From Planctomyces sp. SH-PL62 (GTDB lineage: Bacteria > Planctomycetota > Planctomycetia > Isosphaerales > Isosphaeraceae): DNA of 64,000 nt. Within the stretch, counting starts at the first letter, position 1, and every line of letters starts with the position of its first letter. The notes beneath the pieces were generated by a model, which made no database searches, was not told the DNA's origin, and was given only the letters and a program-made list of their open reading frames with translations. The stretch spans positions 5,890,001-5,954,000 of the forward strand of contig NZ_CP011273.1 of NCBI RefSeq assembly GCF_001610895.1, in the 5' to 3' direction. Both the position numbers and the translations under genes were made by a program. Below are positions 23,219-32,043 of this stretch, in pieces.

Positions 23219-23324
23219 CAGGGGGTCTTGTCGAACGAAGGGTCATGCGAGACAGCATGCCCTCGGCGTCCCGATCAGCGACGACGGCCCGCGACTCGGC
23301 TCGACGCGGGCCGTCGTCGTTTGC

Positions 23325-24449
23325 TCATTTCTCGACCCGTTTCAGCGGCCGGGGCGAGCCGTCGCCGATGGTGAGTTGCACGGCCTTCGCGCGGCCCTTT
23401 TCGTCCTTCTCGAAGGTCAGGCCCCCCTGGGTGTAGGGGAGGACGAACTGGAGCGGGGCGATGGGGACGATCCGCAGCGGGGTGGCGCGGAAGGGGAGCC
23501 TCATCAGCAGGTCGTCGCCCTGGCGGGTCACCTCGATCGTCAGGCCGCGCTCCTCGGCCTGCTCCGCATAGGAGCCGGCCAGGGCGTCCAGCTCGGCGGC
23601 GGGGAGGGCGACGACCTTCGGCTCCTGGCGTTCGGCGTCGGTGGGAGGGCGGCGTTCGGGGAGCTTGCGGAGCCAGATGTTGCGGAACTTGACCGGGTGG
23701 CCGTGGTCTTGCAGCTCGATCGGGCCGGTCGAGACGCCCGGTTCGTAGGCGACCGCCTCCAGCCACGAGGTCCCGCCGACGAGCGACTCGTTGTCCTGCA
23801 CGAGGACACCGTTGAGGAACGCCGAGACCCGCGCGGGCTCGCGGAGGGCGCCGTCGGGGCTGAACCGGGGGGCGCGGAAGGCGATGTCGTAGGCCTGCCA
23901 CGCGCCGGGGGGCTTCGTGGCGTTGTAGAGCGGCGGATACTGGCCGTAGAGGGCGCCAGCCATGCCGTCGGCGTAGGTGTCGGCCTTGTAGGAGTCGATG
24001 ATCTGGAGTTCGAAGGCCCCCATCACGAAGAGGCCGCTGTTGCCCCGGTTCTGGCCGGTGCCGACGGCCGGGTCGGGCGAGGCCCATTCCAGGTGGATCT
24101 GGACGTCGCCGAACTCCTCCTTCGTGCGGATCGCCCCCTTGCCGGGCGCGACCGCGAAGCCGCCGTCGGCCACGGTCCACTCGGCCGGGCCGCCCGACGC
24201 CGACTCCCAGGCGTCGAGGTTGCGGCCGTCGAAGAGGACCACGGCGTCCGGGGGGGCGGGGGCGGCGAGCGACCAGTCGGCCGGTTCCGCGACGGTCGGC
24301 TTGGGCCGGTGGACGTCGTGCTGACGCCAGCCGCTGGGGGTCGGGATCGAGGCGACGCGGGGCTGATCCCCGGCCGTCGCCAGCGAAGCCGCGACCACCG
24401 CCGAGCCTCCCAGGACGATGCGACCAAGCCGGACTTTGCGGGCGCTCAT
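23325..24449 (-). CDS. Secreted DUF1080 (3-keto-disaccharide hydrolase-type) protein
   Basis: A 374-residue protein when started at the ATG at 24449, which gives a signal-like N-terminus (VRLGRIVLGGSAVVAASLATA). Residues about 60-255 are the DUF1080 concanavalin-like domain (VVLFDGRNLDAWES, GDVQIHLEWASP, RGNSGLFVMGAFELQIID, VKFRNIWLRKL). Some members hydrolyse 3-keto-glycosides. The last ~100 residues (AELDALAGSYAEQAEERGLTIEV through PRPLKRVEK) form an extra beta domain. It should act in the periplasm on sugars or glycosides; the exact substrate cannot be read from the sequence. It is divergent from the enzyme I gene. Confidence 0.88.
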   Translation of the reverse strand: MSARKVRLGRIVLGGSAVVAASLATAGDQPRVASIPTPSGWRQHDVHRPKPTVAEPADWSLAAPAPPDAVVLFDGRNLDAWESASGGPAEWTVADGGFAVAPGKGAIRTKEEFGDVQIHLEWASPDPAVGTGQNRGNSGLFVMGAFELQIIDSYKADTYADGMAGALYGQYPPLYNATKPPGAWQAYDIAFRAPRFSPDGALREPARVSAFLNGVLVQDNESLVGGTSWLEAVAYEPGVSTGPIELQDHGHPVKFRNIWLRKLPERRPPTDAERQEPKVVALPAAELDALAGSYAEQAEERGLTIEVTRQGDDLLMRLPFRATPLRIVPIAPLQFVLPYTQGGLTFEKDEKGRAKAVQLTIGDGSPRPLKRVEK

Positions 24450-24832
24450 GATGCGGAATCCTCGATCCAGGTCGGCGCGGGAGCGGGCCCCCGCCGCGAC
24501 CACGACCCGTCGTCGGAGGACCCCGCCGGCCCGCGCGGCGACATCCGGCGGGACGGAAAAAACGGAGCAGAAAATGTCGAGGCTCAGTATACTCCTCATC
24601 GGTTCGGAAACGAGTCCCTCGCGAAAAAGGCCCTCTTCGCCGCTCGCCCGGCCTTGCCCGATCGTCGTGCACGGCTTGCCTGAACGTCGGGCGTCATTGC
24701 GGCGGGGGAGCCCGCGAGAGGGACCTTTGGGCTCATGGCACGATTTATGCTCCGTCCAGCCGCCTGGCCGACCTTGCCCGGAACGGCGGCGTCCCCATCT
24801 CGCCCGACAAGGCCAACCGGACACCTTTCGCC
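24450..24832. other. Divergent intergenic region
   Basis: 383 bases between the DUF1080 gene and the enzyme I gene. It contains the palindrome AGTATACT (24586-24593), which gives a TATACT -10-like hexamer on both strands, though no good -35 partner is seen on either. No gene is supported. Confidence 0.45.
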
Positions 24833-27124
24833 ATGCCGCAAGCCGCGACCGCCGCGAATCAGGAGAACTCGCTGCTGCTGACCTTGGAAGAGATCAGCCG
24901 GCTGGTTTCGCATTCCCACGACCCGCAAGAGACCCTGACGAACACCGTCCGGCTCATCCAGGGCCGATTCCAGACCGACGTCTGCTCGGTCTACCTGATC
25001 GACCCGGTGGGGGGCGACCTGGTGCTGGCGGCGACGGTGGGGCTGGACCCGTCGAGCGTGGGGAACGTCCGGATGCGGTTCGACGAGGGGCTGACGGGCC
25101 TGGTCGCCGAGCGGATGGGGGCGGTGATGGAGGCCGACGCGTCGGTCCACCCCCGGTTCAAATACTTCGTCGAGGCGGGTGAGGACCAGTTCCGCTCGTT
25201 CCTCGGGGTGCCGATCATCGAGGCCGGCGCGGTCGAAGGGGTGCTGGTCGTCCAGACCCGTGAACGGCGACCGTTCCAGCCCAACGAGTGCCGGATGCTG
25301 GTGACGGTCGCCTCGCAGCTCGCGCCCCTGGTCACGGGGGCGAGGCTGCTGGAGCAGGTGACCGCCGCCGGGGCCTCGCGAACTCCCGAGCCGCCCGCCG
25401 AGCCCGACGCCGCGCCGGCGCGGGAGCTCCAGGGCCGCGGGCTCTCTTCCGGCCGGGGCTCGGGCCTGGCCTACGTGATCGACGACCAGTCGGCCCTGGG
25501 GCCCCTGCCCGACCGCCCGGCCGAGGACCCCGCCGCCGAGAAGGTCCGGCTGGCCTCGGCCGTCGAGGCCGCCCGCGAGGAGATCGCCCGGCTCAGCCGC
25601 CGGATCTCCCTGCTGGTGGGCGAAGACCACGGGGCCATCCTCCAGGCGCAGCTCATGATCCTGCAGGATCGGAGCGTGGAACGCGACCTCGACGCCCGGC
25701 TCGACGGCGGCGACACGGCCGAGGCCGCCGTGTCCCGGACGCTCGAGAAGTACGTCGCCACGTTCGCCCGGATGACCAACCCGTTCTTCCAGGAGCGGAT
25801 CTTCGACATCAAGGACGTCTTCCGGCGCATCTTCTGGCACCTCCGGCCGCGCGACGCCGAGGTCGTCGCCGGCGACCGGATCGTCCTGATCGCGCGCGAG
25901 GCCTCGGTGCTCGACCTGTTCACGGTCGACCTCGACCGCCTGGCCGGCGTGGCCGTCGAGCACGGAGGCCCGCAAAGCCACGCCGGGATCATGGCCCGGA
26001 GCCTGGGCGTCCCCATGATCGGACAGGTCTCCGGCCTGCTCGACCAGGTCCGGTCGGGCCGCCGCATCGCCATCGACGGCGACGACGGCTCCCTGACCCT
26101 CGACCCTCCCCCGGACCGGGACGTCCCCTCGCCCCCCCCCCTGCGGATCGCGGCCACGGCCGAGGACGCGGGCGAGGTCGCGACCGTCGCCGAAACGCCC
26201 CGCATCGAGGCCAACGTCAACCTGCTGGGGGAGATCGGCCGGGTGGTGGACGAGAGGGCGGCCGCGGTGGGGCTGTACCGCTCGGAGATGATCTTCCTCG
26301 CGCGTCGGACCTTGCCGACCGAGGAGGAGCAGGTCGAGATCTACCGCAAGCTCGTCGACGGGGTCCAGGGCCGCTCGGTCACGATCCGGACGTTCGACCT
26401 CCGGCCCGACAAGCTCGCGCACGGCTCGGTCGCCGCCTCGACGGCCTCGCAGGCGCTCGACTGGCGGCTGGTCCTGGAGGCGCCGGCCTTGCAGCGGCTG
26501 TTCAAGGAGCAGGTGCGGGCGATCCTCCGCGCCGCGGCGAACGGCCCGGTGCGGCTCCTGGTGCCGCTGGTCGACCGCACGGCCCTGCTCGACTTCGCGC
26601 TGAAGACGATCCGGGAGGCCCGCGGCGAACTGGCCCGCGAGGGCCTGGCGTTCGGCCGCGAGGTCCCCGTCGGCGCGATGATCGAGGTGGCCGCCGTCGC
26701 CCCCCTGATCGTCGACTGGGCCGAGCGGGTCGACTTCTTCTCGCTGGGGACGAACGACCTCATCGCCTCGGCGCTGGGGCAGGACCGCGACCACCCCGTC
26801 GGCGCGCGAGCGGACGACGCCCTGCACCCCGGCCTGATCCGCATCCTGGCGGCCGTGATCGACGCCGCCCACGCCGCCGGCCGGCCCGTCTCCGCCTGCG
26901 GCGAGATGGCCGCCGACCCCGCCGGCTCGCTCGTCCTGACCGCCCTCGGGGCAGACTCGCTGAGCGTCGCCGTCGACCGCCTCCGGGCCGTTCGCCTGCA
27001 CCTCGCCCCCCTCACCCCCGAGGCCCGCCCCCGCCTCCGCGAGCTCCTCCTCCGCGCCCGCTCGACCGCGGACGCGTGCGTCGCGGTGCGATCGTTCCTC
27101 CCCGCCGCCTCCCAGGCCTCCTAG
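24833..27124 (+). CDS. ptsP: GAF-containing PEP:protein phosphotransferase (enzyme I, PtsP type)
   Basis: A 763-residue cytoplasmic enzyme. Residues ~15-175 are a GAF sensor domain. An enzyme I region follows: the phosphohistidine swivel domain with His383 (GGPQSHAGIMAR), then the PEP-binding barrel (TIRTFDLRPDKLAHG, MIEVAAVAP, VDFFSLGTNDL, GQDRDHP) and the catalytic Cys689 (SACGEMAA). By family it transfers phosphate from PEP to an HPr-like protein, in regulation rather than sugar uptake. All key residues appear intact. No HPr or EIIA gene is nearby, so the acceptor must be elsewhere. The Pro/Ala-rich stretch at ~180-220 is a linker. Confidence 0.92.
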   Translation: MPQAATAANQENSLLLTLEEISRLVSHSHDPQETLTNTVRLIQGRFQTDVCSVYLIDPVGGDLVLAATVGLDPSSVGNVRMRFDEGLTGLVAERMGAVMEADASVHPRFKYFVEAGEDQFRSFLGVPIIEAGAVEGVLVVQTRERRPFQPNECRMLVTVASQLAPLVTGARLLEQVTAAGASRTPEPPAEPDAAPARELQGRGLSSGRGSGLAYVIDDQSALGPLPDRPAEDPAAEKVRLASAVEAAREEIARLSRRISLLVGEDHGAILQAQLMILQDRSVERDLDARLDGGDTAEAAVSRTLEKYVATFARMTNPFFQERIFDIKDVFRRIFWHLRPRDAEVVAGDRIVLIAREASVLDLFTVDLDRLAGVAVEHGGPQSHAGIMARSLGVPMIGQVSGLLDQVRSGRRIAIDGDDGSLTLDPPPDRDVPSPPPLRIAATAEDAGEVATVAETPRIEANVNLLGEIGRVVDERAAAVGLYRSEMIFLARRTLPTEEEQVEIYRKLVDGVQGRSVTIRTFDLRPDKLAHGSVAASTASQALDWRLVLEAPALQRLFKEQVRAILRAAANGPVRLLVPLVDRTALLDFALKTIREARGELAREGLAFGREVPVGAMIEVAAVAPLIVDWAERVDFFSLGTNDLIASALGQDRDHPVGARADDALHPGLIRILAAVIDAAHAAGRPVSACGEMAADPAGSLVLTALGADSLSVAVDRLRAVRLHLAPLTPEARPRLRELLLRARSTADACVAVRSFLPAASQAS

Positions 27125-27155
27125 CCGAGTGCGGGAAGCCGCGATTCGACGGGGC

Positions 27156-29018
27156 TCAACCTCGTCCGGCGGCCCCCGGCTCCTCGCCGGCACCCCCGAC
27201 CTGGTCGAGTTCGACGCGGTCTCGGCCGCGGTCCTTGGCGCGATAGAGGGCGGCGTCGGCGCGGCGGATGAGCTCGGACGCGGACTCGCCGGCGAGGGCC
27301 TGGGCGACGCCGAAGCTGGCGGTGAGCCGGCGGTCTCCCAGTTCGGGCGGGGCGGATGAGGGCGTGGCGGCCCGGAGCCGCTCGGCGATCCGCGCGGCGA
27401 CGTCCAGCGAATGGTCGGGCAGGAGGATCACGAATTCCTCGCCGCCGAAGCGGACCACCACGTCCTCGGCCCGGCTCTGGTTCTGGAGCATCCTCGCGAA
27501 CGCGGTCAGGGCGCGGTCGCCGACGGCGTGGCCCCAACCGTCGTTGATCGACTTGAAGTGGTCGATGTCAGCCATGATCAGGCAGAAGGGCCGGCCCTCG
27601 CGGGCCTGCATTCGGAGGTGCAGATCGAGCAGGCGGTCGAAGGTCCGGCGGTTCGCAAGGCCGGTCAGCGGGTCGCTCTCCGCCTCGCGGCGGGCCTGCC
27701 GAAGCGCCTGCTCCACGACGATCGAGGAGGTCGCGTCGCGGAGCACGACCAGGCACCCGGCGACGCCGCCCGAATTGTCGCGCACGAGCGAGCCGCGGAC
27801 CTCCACCCAGAGCTGGCGGTGGTCGCGATGGTGGAAGAACAGATGGAGCTCGACCGAGCGGCCTTCCCGAAGGCAACAGGCCGCGGGGCGTTTCTCCCGG
27901 CTCAGCGGCACGCCCAAACTGTCCGTGAAGGCGATCCGCTCGACCGTCGCGAACGGACGAATCATCTCCTCGCGCGAATAGCCCGTGAATCGGACGGCGG
28001 CCTCGTTCCAGTAGAGGATCCGCCCGGTGGCGTCCACCATGTAGGCGGCGTCCGGGAACGCTTCGATCAGTCGCCTAGCGGAATCGTGGTCCGTCGCCTC
28101 GCCCGCCGGGCGGCCCTGTCGGGAGGCCAGACGCTTGACGAGCGTGACCCCGTCGCCGTCGCGGTCGAACCGGACCTCGTCCATGAACGACCGCATGAGT
28201 CGCAGCGCCCGCGTCGAGAACCGTCGCGACGGCTCGGCCGCGAGGGGGCCGGCGGCGGGGGGAGGGGCGGCTCCCTCTCCGTCCTTGCGGAGCGTGAATC
28301 GCGAGGCGTCGGGTTCGTGGACGACCGTCAGAGCCGCGCGGCGGTCGGGGCCGACGACCGCGCGGAGGGCCTCCTCCAGCGCGATTGCCATCCGCAGCGA
28401 GTCGGCCGGGTCCCAGCCCCCCACGACCTCGAACTGCTCACGAACCGCGGCGATCGCGACGGCGAGGGCCTCGGGGTCGTCGGCCACGACGAACCGCGAT
28501 TCCTGCCGGACCAGCCCCTCGCAGCCCCGCGGCGGGACGGGCGAAGTGAGCCGCCGCAGTCGATCCAGGGTCGGCCCCAGCTCGGCCTCCAGGCGATCCC
28601 GGGCGACGTAGTCGGTCGCGCCCATACGGAGCGCCTCGGCCACCTCGGCCTCGCTTTTCTCATCCCCCTCGTCGCCGGCGATCACGACGACGGGGATCTC
28701 GGGACGACTGCGGCGCAGGGACCGGACCAGCTCCAGCCCGACTCCATCATCGGTTTGCAAGCCGGCCAGGACCGCCGCGACGTCCTCGCCGCGCACGACG
28801 GCCGTCGCCTCCTCGGGGCCGCATGCGTACCGGACCCGGCGGCCGAGTTGGTTCGCGATCACCACTCCCGCTCGCGAGCGTCGGGCCGGATCGCGATCGA
28901 CCACCAGCACGACGGCCGGCTCGCCCGGAACGATCCCGAAAGCCTGGCGCGGCGTGGACGCCACGTCGTCTCGACCCGCTCCCCGGTGCACGGTCACGGC
29001 GACTCCTCGGGATTCCAT
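27156..29018 (-). CDS. Pseudo-receiver/HATPase/PAS/GGDEF diguanylate cyclase
   Basis: A 620-residue protein. Residues ~35-155 resemble a receiver domain, but the phosphoacceptor Asp is replaced (VAAVLAGLQTDDG) and the usual Lys is lost (ATDYVARDR). Residues ~165-310 resemble an RsbW-like HATPase (SLRMAIALEEALRAV, ALRLMRSFMDEVRFDRDGDGVTLVKRL) with a shortened ATP-lid region. Then a PAS domain (~320-440) and a GGDEF domain with an intact GGEEF (525-529) and the RxxD inhibitory site RAED (516-519). It should make c-di-GMP with product feedback. Its front half resembles the neighbouring gene at 29206-30066, suggesting duplication followed by fusion to PAS-GGDEF. Confidence 0.88.
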   Translation of the reverse strand: MESRGVAVTVHRGAGRDDVASTPRQAFGIVPGEPAVVLVVDRDPARRSRAGVVIANQLGRRVRYACGPEEATAVVRGEDVAAVLAGLQTDDGVGLELVRSLRRSRPEIPVVVIAGDEGDEKSEAEVAEALRMGATDYVARDRLEAELGPTLDRLRRLTSPVPPRGCEGLVRQESRFVVADDPEALAVAIAAVREQFEVVGGWDPADSLRMAIALEEALRAVVGPDRRAALTVVHEPDASRFTLRKDGEGAAPPPAAGPLAAEPSRRFSTRALRLMRSFMDEVRFDRDGDGVTLVKRLASRQGRPAGEATDHDSARRLIEAFPDAAYMVDATGRILYWNEAAVRFTGYSREEMIRPFATVERIAFTDSLGVPLSREKRPAACCLREGRSVELHLFFHHRDHRQLWVEVRGSLVRDNSGGVAGCLVVLRDATSSIVVEQALRQARREAESDPLTGLANRRTFDRLLDLHLRMQAREGRPFCLIMADIDHFKSINDGWGHAVGDRALTAFARMLQNQSRAEDVVVRFGGEEFVILLPDHSLDVAARIAERLRAATPSSAPPELGDRRLTASFGVAQALAGESASELIRRADAALYRAKDRGRDRVELDQVGGAGEEPGAAGRG

Positions 29019-29205
29019 GCCCGTACCCCGAGGGGGCGTCTCAGGCGCGAAGCCTCGGCCCCCAGGCGGCGAAGATTCGAGGGCCGGGGGCGCCTCGACC
29101 CGCGCCGACGGCCCCCCCTCTCCTCTTCCTCAACACTAGAATCTGAAAGCCGCTTCTTCCAGGGAATCGACCGAATCTCGAGCGGCGGTCGACTCGCCGG
29201 CCGGG

Positions 29206-30066
29206 TCAGCGAGTCGTCGCGTCGACGTCGGGGGCGTCGAGGCGCTTGATGAGCGTGACCTCGTTGCCCCGGGCGTTGTAGCGGAAGTCGTCGACGAGGC
29301 CGCGGGCGAGCATGATCCCGAAGCCGCCTTCACGAATCCCCAGCTCGTTGCGGAGGTCGATGTGGCCGATCGGGTCCTCGTCGGACGCGGCGTGCGGGAC
29401 GTCGCCCGGATTGAAGCCCGGCCCCTGGTCCTGGATGATCAGGGTGATCGCCTCGGAGTCGATCCGGTAGGTGATCCGGAGCACCAGGTCGGCGTTCTTA
29501 CGGTGCCCCCACTCGATCGCGTTGCCCCCCATTTCCATGACGGCCTGCTTCAGATCCTTGATCTGGCGGTCGGTGAGGGGGGTATGGGCGAACATGTCGG
29601 CCAGCATGTCGTTGGCCTGCTGAAGATAGGTCAGCTCGCTGCGGATGTCGAAATTGATCTCGCCCGAGGTGCCCCGCTTGCGGTGTTCGTCGCTCCAGGC
29701 GAGCGCCTCGTCCATCGTCCGGAAGAGGGCTTCGGGCGTGAACGGCTTGGACAGGTAGCCATTGGCCCCGACCCGGACGCCGGTCACCCGGTGGTGGTCC
29801 TCTTGCAAGGCCGTGACCATGACGATCGGGATCAGGTTCGTCTCGCGGTCTCGCTTCAGGTCGTCGCAGATGGCGAAGCCGTCGAGATCGGGCAACATCA
29901 CGTCGAGCAGAATCAGCGCGGGTTTATGCTCGGCGACGGCGGCCTTGACCTGCGCACCGGCGTACAGCTGGATCGGTTCGAAGCCGCGAGACCGAACGAA
30001 GCTGGCCAGGATGTCGTTGGTGTCGCGCTCATCGTCGACGATCAAAACCGTGCGCGGCATGGGCAT
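29206..30066 (-). CDS. Response regulator with RsbW-like HATPase output domain
   Basis: A 286-residue protein. Residues 4-120 are a complete receiver domain: Asp11-Asp12, phosphoacceptor Asp55 (LLDVMLPDLDG), Thr85 and Lys107 (YLSKPF). Residues ~150-280 are an RsbW/SpoIIAB-type HATPase (AVMEMGGNAIEWGH, IQDQGPGFNPGD, GGFGIMLARGLVDDFRYNARGNEVTLIKRL). This pairing suggests a phosphorylation-controlled partner-switching kinase or anti-sigma factor. No antagonist or sigma gene is next to it. The start at 30066 (MPMPRTVLIVDDE) was chosen because the frame upstream to 30168 is Arg-rich and non-conserved. A weak ribosome site is visible. Confidence 0.9.
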   Translation of the reverse strand: MPMPRTVLIVDDERDTNDILASFVRSRGFEPIQLYAGAQVKAAVAEHKPALILLDVMLPDLDGFAICDDLKRDRETNLIPIVMVTALQEDHHRVTGVRVGANGYLSKPFTPEALFRTMDEALAWSDEHRKRGTSGEINFDIRSELTYLQQANDMLADMFAHTPLTDRQIKDLKQAVMEMGGNAIEWGHRKNADLVLRITYRIDSEAITLIIQDQGPGFNPGDVPHAASDEDPIGHIDLRNELGIREGGFGIMLARGLVDDFRYNARGNEVTLIKRLDAPDVDATTR

Positions 30067-30488
30067 AACTCGAAAGGACGTACGGAATAGCGATGAGGTC
30101 CGGCGACGTCGCCCGGGACGTCGGCGGAAGGTCGGGCTTATTGTCCCGCGCCGCCCCGATCGTGGCAAGGGATTGATCGGCTCGACTTCTCCGCCGGGAC
30201 GCGCCGGGGCGTCGTCCTCGCGTCTCGCCCGAGCCTCGATCCCCGGCCGCGATCGCGATCGCGATCGCGACGGATCGCCCTTCCCTACGTTTTCTATGCG
30301 AGGGTCGTCGGATTCGTGACCCTCCCGGCGCCCTCGAAATCGGCCCGCCGTCTCCCTAATAATTTAGGAGCCCGGGGGCCTCCCTGTCCAGCCCCCTGGC
30401 CGCCGGGCCCCGGCGCCGGAGTTGCAGCCGGGGATCTGGAGTCGGCTGGTTCGAGCCTCGCGAGTCCGGACGGAAAGGAGCCCAAGCC
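30067..30488. other. Divergent intergenic region with GCGATC repeat
   Basis: 422 bases without a gene. 30249-30270 is a short tandem of GCGATC (three full units plus GCGA), giving overlapping GCGATCGC palindromes. An unusually AT-rich patch (TAATAATTTA) lies at about 30357-30366, upstream of the SDR gene, and could be part of a promoter. Confidence 0.5.
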
Positions 30489-31514
30489 ATGCACAGCGGC
30501 CTGAAGAAAGCCCTCGCCCTCACGGCGGCCGGCGTCGGCGCGGCGGTCGCCGCGCGGGCCTTCGTCCGAAATCGTCGGCGGATCCCGCTCCGGGGCCGGA
30601 CGGTCCTGATCACCGGCGGCTCGCGCGGCCTGGGCCTGGTGACCGCCCGGGAGTTCGCCCGCGAGGGCGCGCGGGTGGCCCTCTGCGCCCGCGACGCCGA
30701 CGAGCTGGCCCGCGCCCGGGCCGACCTCGCCTCGCGGGGCGCCGACGTCGCGACGTTCGTCTGCGACGTGACGGACCAGGATCAGGTCGACCGCACGGTC
30801 GCCGACGTCCTGGAACGATTCGGCCGCCTCGACGTCCTGGTCAACAACGCCGGGGTCATCCAGGTCGGCCCGTTCGAGGAGACGACCCTGGACGACTTCG
30901 ACGAGGCGATGCGCACCCACTTCTGGGGCCCTCTCTACGCGACCCTGGCCGTCCTCCCGTCGATGCGAGCGCGGGGCGAGGGCCGGATCGTCAACATTTC
31001 GTCGATCGGCGGCAAGGTCTCGGCTCCCCACCTGCTCCCCTACAGCTCCAGCAAGTTCGCCCTCGTCGGCCTGTCCGAGGGCCTCCGCGCCGAGCTGATC
31101 AAGGACGGCGTGTACGTCACCACGGTGGCCCCCGGCCTGATGCGCACCGGGAGCATCCACAAGGCGACGTTCAAGGGCCAGAACCACAAGGAGTTCGCCT
31201 GGTTCGCCATCGGCGACTCCCTCCCCGGCCTCTCCATCAGCGCCGAGGCCGCCGCGCGGAAGATCGTCGACGCCGCCCGCCACGGCGACGCCGAGGCCAT
31301 CCTCTCGCTCCCCGCCAAGCTGATGGCCACGGCCCACGGGCTCGCGCCGGGTCTCTTCGCCGAGACGATGGGCGTGATGAACCGCTTCGTCTTCCCCGCC
31401 CCCGGCGGGATCGGCCGGGCCAAGGTCGAGGGCAAGGACAGTCGGTCCGCCCTCACCCCCCACTGGGCCACCTACCTGAGCGACCAGGCGGCGCTGCGCA
31501 ACAACGAGACGTGA
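30489..31514 (+). CDS. Membrane-anchored short-chain dehydrogenase/reductase
   Basis: A 341-residue SDR with a good Shine-Dalgarno (AAAGGAG). Residues ~8-26 are hydrophobic (ALALTAAGVGAAVAARAFV) and may anchor the protein. The cofactor motif TGGSRGLG is at 42-49, NNAG near 119, and the catalytic Tyr/Lys in YSSSK at 185-189, with the Ser upstream in NISSIGG. The ~80 residues after the core include AKLMATAHGLAPGLFAETMGVMNRF, an extension seen in larger SDRs. It should be an NAD(P)-dependent oxidoreductase; the substrate is unknown. It converges on the zinc-ribbon gene with a 12-base gap. Confidence 0.9.
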   Translation: MHSGLKKALALTAAGVGAAVAARAFVRNRRRIPLRGRTVLITGGSRGLGLVTAREFAREGARVALCARDADELARARADLASRGADVATFVCDVTDQDQVDRTVADVLERFGRLDVLVNNAGVIQVGPFEETTLDDFDEAMRTHFWGPLYATLAVLPSMRARGEGRIVNISSIGGKVSAPHLLPYSSSKFALVGLSEGLRAELIKDGVYVTTVAPGLMRTGSIHKATFKGQNHKEFAWFAIGDSLPGLSISAEAAARKIVDAARHGDAEAILSLPAKLMATAHGLAPGLFAETMGVMNRFVFPAPGGIGRAKVEGKDSRSALTPHWATYLSDQAALRNNET

Positions 31515-31526
31515 GGGACGCCGCGA

Positions 31527-32000
31527 TCAGGCGAGGCCCTGGAGCACGACCGCCAGGGCCCCGCACAGGACGATCGCCGCGAGGAGCAATCCCGCACACC
31601 CCGAGCCCTTCGCGGCGATCCCATGCCGCCGGCCCAGGTCCTCGACGGCGTCCTTGGCCTCCTTCAAACCCACGCCGGTCCGCTCCCTGTAGAGCTTGAC
31701 GGCCTGGATCTTCTCGTTTCGTCCAAGAAGCGAGAGGAGTTCCGGCTCGATCGCCCGCGAGCCCTTGCCCGGCGTCGGGACTCCTTCCCCGCGGATCATG
31801 GCCTCGACGGCGTCCTTGGATTCCTTCAACCCCGCGCCCGTCGCCTCGCGATAAACCTTGATCGCCTCGATGATCCTCCCTTGCGCCGCGATCGCGCGGA
31901 CGCGAGCCTCCAGCGGATTCGGGGCGAGCTGGGCTCCGCATCCCTCGCAAAACGACGCCTCGGCCGAGACGCCGCGCTCACAGGACGGACATCGCGGCAT
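31527..32000 (-). CDS. Zinc-ribbon membrane protein with two L7/L12-like repeats
   Basis: A 157-residue protein. Residues 1-25 are a zinc ribbon with two CxxC pairs (CPSCERG, CEGCGAQ). Two repeats follow, about residues 38-68 (IIEAIKVYREATGAGLKESKDAVE) and 93-123 (KIQAVKLYRERTGVGLKEAKDAVE). These match the core helix-turn-helix of the ribosomal protein L7/L12 C-terminal domain, which recruits translational GTPases. The last ~23 residues are a transmembrane helix (GCAGLLLAAIVLCGALAVVLQGLA). Function is unknown. The arrangement suggests a membrane-tethered protein with the zinc ribbon and repeats in the cytoplasm, possibly binding a protein partner. Confidence 0.8.
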   Translation of the reverse strand: MPRCPSCERGVSAEASFCEGCGAQLAPNPLEARVRAIAAQGRIIEAIKVYREATGAGLKESKDAVEAMIRGEGVPTPGKGSRAIEPELLSLLGRNEKIQAVKLYRERTGVGLKEAKDAVEDLGRRHGIAAKGSGCAGLLLAAIVLCGALAVVLQGLA

Positions 32001-32043
32001 GACTCCCCCCTCGATTCATGGGACTTCAGCCCGGCCCCGCGGT

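Noticed and set aside
24596-27193. Open frame of 865 codons on the minus strand
   Set aside because: Antisense to the well-supported enzyme I gene; no motifs.
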